This document shows positions 34,908 to 42,908 of a DNA stretch of 45,147 nucleotides, piece by piece. Made by a program: the position numbers and the translations under genes. Origin of the DNA: JAGLTQ01 sp964605385 (GTDB taxonomy: Bacteria; Pseudomonadota; Gammaproteobacteria; UBA6429; Thiohalophilaceae); assembly GCA_964605385.1 (NCBI GenBank), contig CAZSCK010000013.1, positions 1 to 45,147 on the forward strand, read 5' to 3'. The notes beneath the pieces were generated by a model. The model had not been told where the DNA came from. It was given only the letters and a program-made list of their open reading frames with translations, and ran no database searches. Position 1 is the stretch's first letter, and every line of letters begins with the position of its first letter.

Positions 34908-36551
34908 TCAACTACCTGATTGTCGAGCCACATCAACAATTAATGTTAACCATTGACCTGGCTGTATATGTTTTTTAGTCCGTACACTTCTATTCCAGCG
35001 TTTTAGCTGACTAATAGAGACTTTAAACTTACTAGAAATTCTTGCTAATGAATCGCCATTTCTTACACGATATCCAATACGTTTAGTAATGCTACGACGC
35101 GGTGGTGCAGATAGATTTTCTAAGTCGACTTCTGAAGAAACAGAACTACCACGACGTGACCAAATAATTAAATGTTGTCCTGCTTGTAAACGATCACGTG
35201 GTGCCATGCTATTCCATTTCGCAAGTTGTCGAACACCAACGCGGTGGTACTGTGCCAGATCCCAGAAGGTATCGCCTTGTTGTACGATGTGAGAAACCTT
35301 GCGCCCTTGGCGGGGAATATTTTGTAATTTACTTTTACGTTGATTTGCACTCAAGCGATATTCACGCAATGAACGGCTTGCAACAGGTATTGTTAATCTA
35401 CGTCCAACACGAATTATTTTTCCACGTAAGCGGTTCACGCGTTTAATGGTGCGAACACTGGTATGAAATTTTTGTGCGATTGTACCCAACGTTTCACCTT
35501 TACGTATACGATGACGAACCCACTTGATACGTTTGTTAGCTGGGAGTTCGGCTAATTTAGTTTTGAATCCTTCTACATGGGTGACAGGTATCAATAAATC
35601 ATATGGGCCGTTTGGTGAAGTTGCCCAGCGGTTGTAACCAGAGTTTAAGCGATAAAGATCATCAAGCGGTAAGTCAGCCATCTCTGCTGCAAGTGCTAGA
35701 TCAATCTGGCTATCAAGTTTAACTTGTTCAAAGTAGGGTTCATCTGGAATATTATCAAGTTCAATGCCATAAGCTTCAGGATCATTTATGATTATTTTTA
35801 GTGCAAGTAACTTTGGTACATAAGCACGTGTTTCTTTTGGTAACTTTAAAGCAAAGAAGTCAGTTGATTTGCCGCGCCGTTTATTGCGACGAATTGATCG
35901 TTTAACCCGTGCATCACCCGTATTATAGGCGGCCAGTGCATGCATCCAGTCGCCTTTAAAATTCTGGTTTAATTTTTTTAATAATCTTATTGCCGCTTTA
36001 GTTGAAGCATAAACATCACGGCGGCCGTCATACCACCAGTTTTGTTTTAATCCATAACGTTTTCCTGTGGCTGGAATAAATTGCCAGATACCTGCGGCAC
36101 GACCATGTGAATAAGCAAAAGGTTGAAAGGCGCTTTCAACAATCGGAAGTAGAGCAATCTCAGAAGGAATGCCTGCGGCTTCAACTGTTTCAATAATATA
36201 ATGTAAATAGGGGCGAGCACGTTTAACTACGCGCTTCATGTATTCTGGATGACGTTTAAACCAATTTAATTCTTGTTGTATGCGTTTGTGTTGCACATCG
36301 GGTAAATCAAAACCATTACGAATACGTTCCCATGTGTCGAGTCGCGTGAGAGGATATAACTCTTCTTCAGTTAATACTTTATTAGTTGCAACAACCGTTG
36401 TTTTTGTTTTGCTGACTAAGTTTGTATTTTCCTGAACAGGTTGATGCAAGCAACCACTAAGAAATAGAGTAACTAATGAAAGAGATAAAAACTGGATAAA
36501 GGTTTTTGGGGGATTTGCAGCATTTTTATCAAAAATTAATTGTGTCAGCAT
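34908..36551 (-). CDS. mltD: Membrane-bound lytic murein transglycosylase D with three LysM domains
   Basis: A 547-residue lipoprotein. The signal peptide ends with the lipobox LFLSGC, so Cys34 would be lipidated. The SLT domain (about 115-225) has catalytic Glu139 in LLPIVESAFQP, followed by GRAAGIWQFIPATGKRYGL and ALAAYNTGDARV. Three LysM repeats bind peptidoglycan: about 343-385 (IRKGETLGTIAQKF), 411-455 (VQQGDTFWDLAQYH) and 487-530 (VRNGDSLARISSKF). It cleaves glycan strands to anhydro-muropeptides at the outer membrane. An upstream ATG at 36656 would add 35 residues before the signal peptide, so I chose the ATG at 36551. It is divergent from the yafS-like gene. Confidence 0.9.
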   Translation of the reverse strand: MLTQLIFDKNAANPPKTFIQFLSLSLVTLFLSGCLHQPVQENTNLVSKTKTTVVATNKVLTEEELYPLTRLDTWERIRNGFDLPDVQHKRIQQELNWFKRHPEYMKRVVKRARPYLHYIIETVEAAGIPSEIALLPIVESAFQPFAYSHGRAAGIWQFIPATGKRYGLKQNWWYDGRRDVYASTKAAIRLLKKLNQNFKGDWMHALAAYNTGDARVKRSIRRNKRRGKSTDFFALKLPKETRAYVPKLLALKIIINDPEAYGIELDNIPDEPYFEQVKLDSQIDLALAAEMADLPLDDLYRLNSGYNRWATSPNGPYDLLIPVTHVEGFKTKLAELPANKRIKWVRHRIRKGETLGTIAQKFHTSVRTIKRVNRLRGKIIRVGRRLTIPVASRSLREYRLSANQRKSKLQNIPRQGRKVSHIVQQGDTFWDLAQYHRVGVRQLAKWNSMAPRDRLQAGQHLIIWSRRGSSVSSEVDLENLSAPPRRSITKRIGYRVRNGDSLARISSKFKVSISQLKRWNRSVRTKKHIQPGQWLTLIVDVARQSGS

Positions 36552-36687
36552 TATAAAATTTCTAGTGATTTTAATAAGATAGGGTTTATTATATGTTATG
36601 TGCATATGGTATGTATTAAGTAGCAGCGGGTCAACTCTTCTAAAACAGAATGCCAACTACAGCAAAATCAGGAGTTTCAGATAAATT

Positions 36688-37503
36688 ATGTTGCCAAAAT
36701 TTGTACAAGGATTAAAAAAGACATTTCAACAGCGTCAATTAGTGCGTGATGAAATTAAAGTCTGGCAACAATTTCAACTTTGGTACTCCTCTTCCTTAGG
36801 GCAGCGGTTAGCGGAAAGTGAAAAGTCCATATTCGATGAGTATTTGCCTGATTTATTTGGTTATTTCCTCTTACAGTGTGGCTGCCCTGAAATTAAAGCT
36901 GAAAGAGAAGCCGGGAATTGGCTTAAAAGCAGCCGGGTTTCGACACGAATTTGTTTAGATTACGTTATAAATCAAGGGGTTAGTTGTCAGGCAAATCTGG
37001 CTCATTTGCCAATGAAGTCAGACAGCATTGATATAGCTATTTTGCCTCATGTATTAGATTTTTCTGCAGAACCGCATCAAGTATTACGTGAAGTAGAGCG
37101 AGTTTTGATTGCAGAAGGGCATGTTGTTATTCTTGGTTTCAATCCGTGGAGTGTTTGGAATATTGTTCGTTTTTTTCTCTTTTGGACAAAACAAGCACCC
37201 TGGAATGCACGATTTCTTTCTGCTTCTCGAGTAGTGGACTGGTTGGCACTTTTAGGTTTTGATGTGGTTCAGTGTAAGGGGTATTTCTACCAACTACCTA
37301 TACAAAATGAGAAAATAAGCAAAAAAATGGGTTTTTTAGGAAATATCGTTCGACGTTTTTTGCCGAATTTAGGTGCGGGTTATGTGCTTGTGGCACGTAA
37401 GCGTGTTGTGACATTAACCCCCATTCGTCCAAGCTGGCGTTCACGCAGTCAGGTTGTTGCTAAGGGTCTGAAAGTAGAAACAATAAACAGGAATAAATTG
37501 TGA
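36688..37503 (+). CDS. YafS-like SAM-dependent methyltransferase-fold protein
   Basis: A 271-residue protein with the core of a class I (type 11) methyltransferase domain. The best segment is LAHLPMKSDSIDIAILPHVLDF (about 105-126, the post-motif that follows motif II), then HQVLREVERVLIAEGHVVILGFNPWS. The Gly-rich motif I is poorly kept (FLLQCGCPE, about 68-76). The C-terminus is basic. The substrate is unknown. In E. coli the neighbour of rnhA is yafS, of the same size and style, with gloB and mltD beyond; gloB is missing here. The stop overlaps the rnhA GTG start by four bases (GTGA), so the two are coupled. Confidence 0.8.
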   Translation: MLPKFVQGLKKTFQQRQLVRDEIKVWQQFQLWYSSSLGQRLAESEKSIFDEYLPDLFGYFLLQCGCPEIKAEREAGNWLKSSRVSTRICLDYVINQGVSCQANLAHLPMKSDSIDIAILPHVLDFSAEPHQVLREVERVLIAEGHVVILGFNPWSVWNIVRFFLFWTKQAPWNARFLSASRVVDWLALLGFDVVQCKGYFYQLPIQNEKISKKMGFLGNIVRRFLPNLGAGYVLVARKRVVTLTPIRPSWRSRSQVVAKGLKVETINRNKL

Positions 37504-37934
37504 GCGATGTGATTGAAGCTTTTACTGATGGCGCCTGTCGGGGAAACCCCGGGCCTGGCGGTTGGGGCGTTTTACTGCGCTTTAATGGACATGAAAAACG
37601 CATGTTTGGCGGTGAGACTGAGACGACTAACAACCGTATGGAGCTCATGGCGGTGATACAAGCACTAGAAAGCTTAAACCACGAATGCAAGGTTAAAGTG
37701 ACCAGTGATTCACAATACGTCTTAAAAGGTATTAATGAGTGGATGATCAACTGGAAAAAAAGAGGCTGGAAAACCGCTGCTAAAAAACCTGTAAAAAATG
37801 TCGACCTCTGGCAACGTTTGGACAAAGCACGTGAAAGCCATGATATTGAATGGGCATGGGTAAAAGGCCATAGTGGTCATGTTGAAAATGAGATTGCAGA
37901 TGAGTTAGCGAATCAGGGAATTGATGAGCTTTAG
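37500..37934 (+). CDS. rnhA: Ribonuclease HI
   Basis: A 144-residue RNase H that removes RNA from RNA-DNA hybrids. The catalytic residues fall at the E. coli positions: Asp10, Glu48, Asp70 and Asp134, with His124 in KGHSGH. The basic protrusion NWKKRGWKTAAKKPVKN (84-100) that holds the hybrid is present. The GTG start at 37500 overlaps the stop of the yafS-like gene. dnaQ follows 35 bases downstream on the same strand; in E. coli rnhA and dnaQ are adjacent but divergent, so the parallel orientation differs from that species. Confidence 0.96.
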   Translation: MSDVIEAFTDGACRGNPGPGGWGVLLRFNGHEKRMFGGETETTNNRMELMAVIQALESLNHECKVKVTSDSQYVLKGINEWMINWKKRGWKTAAKKPVKNVDLWQRLDKARESHDIEWAWVKGHSGHVENEIADELANQGIDEL

Positions 37935-37969
37935 GCTTAATTGGTATAAAACCGGACAAAGAGGTAAAA

Positions 37970-38680
37970 ATGCGCCAAATAGTACTCGATACAGAAACAA
38001 CCGGTCTTGAACCCCGCTTAGGCCATCGGATTATTGAAATTGGTTGCGTCGAAGTGATTGATCGAAAAGTCACAGGTAAGCGTTATCACCAATATATTAA
38101 TCCTGAGCGAGAGATTGATGAGGGGGCTGAAGAAGTTCATGGAATTAGTACGGCTTTTCTTGCAGATAAACCGCTTTTTGCCGATATTGTCGACGATTTC
38201 CTTAACTTTATTCGGGGTGCTGAGTTAGTTATTCATAATGCACCGTTTGATGTGGGGTTTATTGATCATGAGCTTAGTCTGCTTAATCAGCAAAATAATC
38301 ATGTAGAAAAAATCTCTACGGTTCTGGATACGCTTGTTTTAGCGCGAAAAATGCATCCGGGACAGAAGAATAATCTCGATGCGCTATGTAAACGTTATGA
38401 TATTGATAATTCACAGCGTGATTTACATGGTGCATTACTTGATGCCGAGATTTTAGCTGAAACTTATTTAGCCATGACCGGTGGTCAAACGATGTTATCG
38501 CTTGGTGGAAATTCTGGTGGTATAGGTAATGAATTTGAGCTTAGTAAACCTAGAATGGTGAATATTGAATCAGGTAATTTAAGAGTAATATCCCCTTCAA
38601 GTGAGGAACTTGCTTTACATGAGGCTCGTTTAGTGGGGATTAACGATCTTAGTGGTGGTGCATGTGTATGGTTGAAATAA
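37970..38680 (+). CDS. dnaQ: DNA polymerase III epsilon subunit (proofreading exonuclease)
   Basis: A 236-residue DEDDh 3'-5' exonuclease. Exo I is LDTETTG (Asp7, Glu9), Exo II is HNAPFDVGFID (near 85-95) and Exo III epsilon is HGALLDAEILAETYL (near 154-168). The core ends near 175. The following Gly-rich linker and C-terminal segment (about 177-236) are where epsilon binds the alpha subunit. The start at ATG 37970 is preceded by AGAGGTAA. It is co-directional with rnhA and followed by a 360-base non-coding stretch. Confidence 0.95.
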   Translation: MRQIVLDTETTGLEPRLGHRIIEIGCVEVIDRKVTGKRYHQYINPEREIDEGAEEVHGISTAFLADKPLFADIVDDFLNFIRGAELVIHNAPFDVGFIDHELSLLNQQNNHVEKISTVLDTLVLARKMHPGQKNNLDALCKRYDIDNSQRDLHGALLDAEILAETYLAMTGGQTMLSLGGNSGGIGNEFELSKPRMVNIESGNLRVISPSSEELALHEARLVGINDLSGGACVWLK

Positions 38681-39040
38681 GGAAAGTTTTAGCTGTTAAA
38701 TTAAAATAAATTTAGATATTTAATAAAACCTATAAATAACAATAGGTTAAAAAACAAAATAAATTAAAGATAACGGTAAGGCGCGTCGATAACTTAATTA
38801 CAGAGCATTATTTAATTGTTCTTTAGTGTAGTTAGGTAGTTTCCTCCCCTTGCGCGGTAGCGCAAATTTTTTAAGCCTCACATATTTGTGGGGTTTTTTT
38901 TTTACAAACTAAAGTTTTATATTTTTATGCCGTTATATTTAAGCACAATGGTTCAAGAAGCTTTAAAGTTGTTCTTATGTAGACTTCGAGCTATTCTAGT
39001 AGAAAGAGAGTATGGCTAACAACATAGTAAGGAATAAAGT
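38681..39040. other. Intergenic region between dnaQ and the STAS gene
   Basis: 360 AT-rich bases. It holds a small hairpin (AACCTAT/ATAGGTT, 38727-38748), two adjacent terminator-like hairpins (38850-38903) and, before the STAS gene, a region with no clear promoter. I see no protein-coding pattern. The tandem terminators are too far from dnaQ (about 170 bases) to be typical for it, which leaves room for a short RNA gene upstream of them. Confidence 0.5.
38850..38903 (+). terminator. Two tandem terminators
   Basis: The first stem is TTGCGC/GCGCAA (38850-38855 and 38860-38865) with a GGTA tetraloop, followed by ATTTTTT. The second is CCTCACA/TGTGGGG (38876-38882 and 38887-38893) with a TATT loop, followed by ten T. 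Both point rightward. They end either the long dnaQ transcript or a small RNA starting inside this gap. Confidence 0.75.
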
Positions 39041-39343
39041 ATGGCAATTTCAGGTAATGTAAGTGGTAATGGTGATTCAGTAGAAATTAAAATTACTGGC
39101 CGGTTTGATTTTAATGCACATCATGATTTTCGAAATATTTATAGAAATGAAAAATCAAATGCTCAATACTCTATTGATATGTCAGGTACTGAGTATATTG
39201 ATAGTTCAGCATTAGGTATGCTTTTATTGTTGCGTGAACATGCTGGAAATGAAGCTGCGAAGATTACTATCACGGGCTGTAATGCTGATATTAAAAAAAT
39301 ATTTGCTATTTCTAATTTTGAGAAGTTATTTACGATTACGTAA
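39041..39343 (+). CDS. STAS-domain protein (anti-sigma factor antagonist type)
   Basis: A 100-residue single-domain protein with the SpoIIAA-like fold. IDSSALGMLLLLREH (about 52-66) holds the Asp-Ser-Ser segment in which a serine is phosphorylated by a partner kinase in this family. The N-terminal strand pairs and ITGRFDFNAHHDFRNIY are also typical. No partner anti-sigma kinase or PP2C phosphatase is found in the window, so its switch is unknown; in other proteobacteria such proteins work with GAF, GGDEF or HD-GYP signalling genes, and one follows 202 bases downstream. A strong terminator separates the two. Confidence 0.88.
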   Translation: MAISGNVSGNGDSVEIKITGRFDFNAHHDFRNIYRNEKSNAQYSIDMSGTEYIDSSALGMLLLLREHAGNEAAKITITGCNADIKKIFAISNFEKLFTIT

Positions 39344-39381
39344 TATATTAATAGGATATTTTTTCCTTCCCAATATTTTAT

Positions 39382-39419
39382 AAAAAGGCTTTATCGATGA
39401 AACGATGAAGCCTTTTTTT
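39382..39419 (+). terminator. Terminator after the STAS gene
   Basis: AAAAAGGCTT (39382-39391) pairs with AAGCCTTTTT (39408-39417), with an inner ATCG/CGAT pairing and a T-tract. It shows that the STAS gene and the GAF/HD-GYP gene have separate transcripts. Confidence 0.9.
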
Positions 39420-39545
39420 GTTTTATGTTCAGGTATTTATATACATATAGTGATCTGGTTTCAACTTTTACTATTTTCAGCTTTACTTCTATTTTAGTAT
39501 GCCGTAAAAATTATCTATTATTTATAAGTAGAGAATTGGCCCCCG

Positions 39546-41278
39546 TTGAACAACAAAATCAATAGTGTATTTAGAAAAATCAATCTTCTTAATGAAGTGG
39601 GTATTGCCTTATCGGCTGAAAAAAACTTCTCAAGTCTTCTCGAACAAATTTTAGCTGGCGCTAAAAAAATTACTAATGCAGATGGCGGAACCCTCTATCT
39701 GTTAAATGCTGATAAAAAACTTGAGATGGTTGTTGTGCAAACAGATTCACTCGGTATTCATCTTGGTGGTAATACGGATAAACCTATTAATTTTAAACCT
39801 GTAAGTTTATATAATGATGATGGCCTGGCAAATTTGAGTATGGTAGTCACTCGATCTGTTATTGAAGGCAGGCCCATTAATATTGTTGATGCTTATAATA
39901 CAGAGGGTTATGATTTTTCAGGAACGTACGAGTTTGATAAAAGCACAGGTTATCATTCACAATCTTTTTTAGCTGTTCCTATGAAAAATCATGAAAATGA
40001 TGTGATTGGTGTTTTGCAGTTAATTAATGCGAAATCTGCAGGCACAGAAAATATTATTCCTTTTAGCGAGGAAGATCAGCATTTAGTTGAATCATTAGCC
40101 AGTCAGGCTGCTGTTGCTATTACTAACAAAGAATTAATTGATAGTTCGAATGAATTATTTAGTTCTTTAGTTCAGCTCATCGCCACCGCGATCGATGAAA
40201 AATCACCGCACACAAGTGGCCATTGTAAGCGATTACCTGTTATCACTATGTTACTTGCCGATGCTGTTCATAATATGAAAAAGGGGGAGTTTAAAAAGTT
40301 TTTAATGACCAAGGATGATCGTTATGAACTTGAAGTTGCCGCCTGGTTGCATGATTGTGGGAAATTGACTACACCAGAATACGTTATGGATAAATCAACC
40401 AAGCTTGAGCGTATAGTTGATCGCATAGATTTAATTGATTTGCGTCTGGAAATAATAAAACGTGATGCTGAAATTGAAAGGCTGACAAGTATCGCTAATG
40501 GAATAAAGAGCGATGAAGCGAACAGGGTGTATGAAGAAAAAGTTAAGACTCTAAAAGAAGCGGGAGAATTTATTCGTCGCCATAATAAAGGCGGTGAGTT
40601 TATGAGTGAAGAAGATATTAATAAAATAAAGAACTGTGCAAAACTAAAGTGGAAAGACAAGCGGGGAATAATACAACCGCTTTTAAATCAGGATGAAATT
40701 GATAATTTGTGTATTGTAAAGGGAACGCTAACTGAAGAAGAACGCGATATTATTAATAATCATATTGGTGCAACCGTTAAAATGTTAGACACCTTACCAT
40801 TCCCAAAACATTTACAAAATGTTCCTGAATATGCGGGCGGTCATCATGAGCGTGTTGATGGTAAAGGTTTTCCTAAAGGTTTAAAGAAGGATGAAATGTC
40901 TGTGCAAGCCAGAATTATGGCCATTGCCGATGTCTTCGAAGCGCTTACTGCACGTGACAGGCCTTACAAAGAACCTATGAAACTTTCCCAAGCACTTTCA
41001 ATATTGAAAAAAATGAGTGAAACAGGGCATATTGATCCCGATCTATTTGATGTGTTTATTAATCAATCTGTGCACATTACTTATGCAAATAAACATTTAT
41101 TACCTGAACAAAATGACCTNNNNNNNNNNNNNNNNNNNNNNNNNNNNNNNNNNNNNNNNNNNNNNNNNNNNNNNNNNNNNNNNNNNNNNNNNNNNNNNNN
41201 NNNNNNNNNNNNNNNNNNNAATCTGTGCACATTACTTATGCAAATAAACATTTATTACCTGAACAAAATGACCTATAA
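39546..41278 (+). CDS. GAF / HD-GYP-type signalling protein (3' end split by an assembly gap)
   Basis: A cytosolic protein with an N-terminal GAF domain (about 20-200: FSSLLEQILAGAKKITNADGGTLYL, SFLAVPMKNHENDVIGVLQL as landmarks) and a C-terminal HD-GYP domain. Metal ligands are visible: His-Asp 269-270 in LHDCGKLTTPEY, and His433-His434 in GGHHERVDGKGFP, where Phe replaces the Tyr of GYP. The 163 residues between the two sites are about 100 more than usual and include a charged helical insertion. HD-GYP proteins usually hydrolyse c-di-GMP; activity here is unproven. It starts at TTG 39546 with a weak ribosome-binding site. Once the duplicated bases around the N gap are merged, the protein has 525 residues, ending Asn-Asp-Leu-stop at 41276-41278. 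Confidence 0.88.
41120..41219. other. Assembly gap (100 N) with duplicated flanks
   Basis: Exactly 100 N bases. The 55 bases before the gap (41065-41119) are identical to the 55 bases after it (41220-41274). The gap therefore joins two contigs that overlap by 55 bases; real missing sequence is probably none. It breaks the end of the HD-GYP gene by a false duplication and frame change. Confidence 0.95.
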
Positions 41279-41371
41279 ACCCTTCCTTTAATAAAAATCA
41301 CGATGTAATTTTTGCCACGGATGGTTACAATAGCGGCCTTAATATTACGTTGTTATTGATTTGGAGAAGTT

Positions 41372-42775
41372 ATGTCCATTAGGACCCGTTTTGCCCCCAG
41401 CCCAACCGGTTATTTACACATTGGCGGTGCTCGTACAGCCTTATTTGCCTGGCTCTATGCCCGTAAACATGGTGGTAAATTCGTATTGCGTATTGAAGAC
41501 ACCGATCTTGAGCGTTCTACAGAAGAGTCTGTGAATGCCATTCTTGAAGGTATGGCCTGGTTGGGACTGGATTATGATGAAGGTCCTTTTTATCAAACTC
41601 ATCGTTTTGATCGTTATGAAGAAGTCATTCAACAACTTTTAACGGATGGTCACGCCTATCGTTGTAGCTGTTCCAAAGAACGCATTGAAAAATTACGTGA
41701 AGATCAAATGGCGGCAAAAGAAAAACCACGTTATGACGGTCACTGTCGCAATCTGGAAGTTTCAGCAGATGAGCCCCATGTTATTCGTTTTGCCAACCCA
41801 CAAGAAGGCGAAGTGGTATTTAATGATTTAGTTCGTGGTTCTATCACTATTCAAAATAAAGAACTGGATGATCTTATTATTAAACGTACCGATGGTTCAC
41901 CAACCTATAACCTTTCAGTTGTGGTCGATGATCTTGATATGAAAATCAGTCATGTTATTCGTGGTGATGATCATATTAATAACACACCGCGCCAAATTAA
42001 TATATTAAAAGCTATGGGGCATGATGCTCCCATTTATGCACATGTTCCGATGATTTTAGGTGAAGATGGTGCGCGGTTATCAAAACGTCATGGTGCGACC
42101 AGCGTTATTGATTATCGTGAAATGGGTTACTTGCCAGAAGCATTAATGAATTACTTAGTGCGCTTGGGTTGGTCAGCCGGTGACCAGGAATTGTTTACGT
42201 TAGATGAAATGATTTCATTGTTTGATGTGGTTAATGTTAACAAAGCACCCTCAACGTTTAACACTGAAAAACTACAATGGATTAACCATCAATATCTAAA
42301 AGAAGATGATGCCTCACGCATTGCACAATTACTCAGTGTGCATCTTGGTAACTTAGGTATTGATCCATCTGAAGGGCCAAACCTGGAAGATGTAGTAGTA
42401 GCGCAACGTGAACGTGCTCAAACTTTAATTGAGCTTGCAGAAGTCAGCCAGTTTTACTACCGCGACTTTGAAGAGTTCGATGAAAAAATGGCGAAAAAAC
42501 AATTACGTCCTGTCGCTGCAGAAGTATTACAAACTGCACAGGCTAAATTAAATACACTGGACGACTGGAATATTGAATCCATTCACGATGTGATTCATGG
42601 TGTTGCAGATGAACTTGGTATTAAAATGGGTAAAGTCGGAACGCCATTACGCGTTGCAGTAACAGGTGGCGCACCATCACCAAGTTTAGATTTAACCGTT
42701 TATTTAATTGGTAAAGAAGCGTGTGAACGTCGTATAAATAAAGCATTAGAATATATAGCAAACAGAGCAGAATAA
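41372..42775 (+). CDS. gltX: Glutamyl-tRNA synthetase
   Basis: A 467-residue class Ib synthetase that charges tRNA-Glu. The HIGH-type motif is PSPTGYLHIGGART (9-22) and the KMSKS-type motif is RLSKRHGATS (about 236-245). CSCSKERIEKL (near 98) starts the region that carries zinc in many GluRS enzymes, here with further Cys at DGHCRNL, so the site looks mostly kept. The length and the C-terminal anticodon-binding helices are normal. It lies 134 bases before glnS, and a tRNA-Glu lies at the end of the window. Confidence 0.97.
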   Translation: MSIRTRFAPSPTGYLHIGGARTALFAWLYARKHGGKFVLRIEDTDLERSTEESVNAILEGMAWLGLDYDEGPFYQTHRFDRYEEVIQQLLTDGHAYRCSCSKERIEKLREDQMAAKEKPRYDGHCRNLEVSADEPHVIRFANPQEGEVVFNDLVRGSITIQNKELDDLIIKRTDGSPTYNLSVVVDDLDMKISHVIRGDDHINNTPRQINILKAMGHDAPIYAHVPMILGEDGARLSKRHGATSVIDYREMGYLPEALMNYLVRLGWSAGDQELFTLDEMISLFDVVNVNKAPSTFNTEKLQWINHQYLKEDDASRIAQLLSVHLGNLGIDPSEGPNLEDVVVAQRERAQTLIELAEVSQFYYRDFEEFDEKMAKKQLRPVAAEVLQTAQAKLNTLDDWNIESIHDVIHGVADELGIKMGKVGTPLRVAVTGGAPSPSLDLTVYLIGKEACERRINKALEYIANRAE

Positions 42776-42851
42776 TGTAGGTTGGGCTCGTAGTGTAGTG
42801 CCCCTCAGGTAATATATTAGAGGGTGTCAGCTCAACGCTAATACAGTATCA
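42776..42851. repeat. Degenerate palindromic repeat between gltX and glnS
   Basis: TGTAGGTTGGGCTCG (42776-42790) opens an imperfect palindrome: GTTGGGCT pairs with AGCTCAAC (42829-42836) allowing one G-T pair, with CCCTC/GAGGG (42802-42806 and 42820-42824) inside. TGTAGG recalls the ends of the element at 27435-27568. The right boundary is unclear. Confidence 0.45.
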
Positions 42852-42908
42852 AAGTACATAGTTTTTAATTATTAAAGACACTATAAAAAAGAATTAAGGT
42901 TCTACAAA

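Noticed and set aside
34908..36656. Longer MltD start at 36656
   Set aside because: It would place 35 residues before the lipoprotein signal peptide; the ATG at 36551 gives a normal-length signal ending in LSGC.
41220..41291. Extra C-terminal tail of the HD-GYP protein after the N gap
   Set aside because: The tail is an out-of-frame reading of bases duplicated from before the gap, so it is an assembly artefact.
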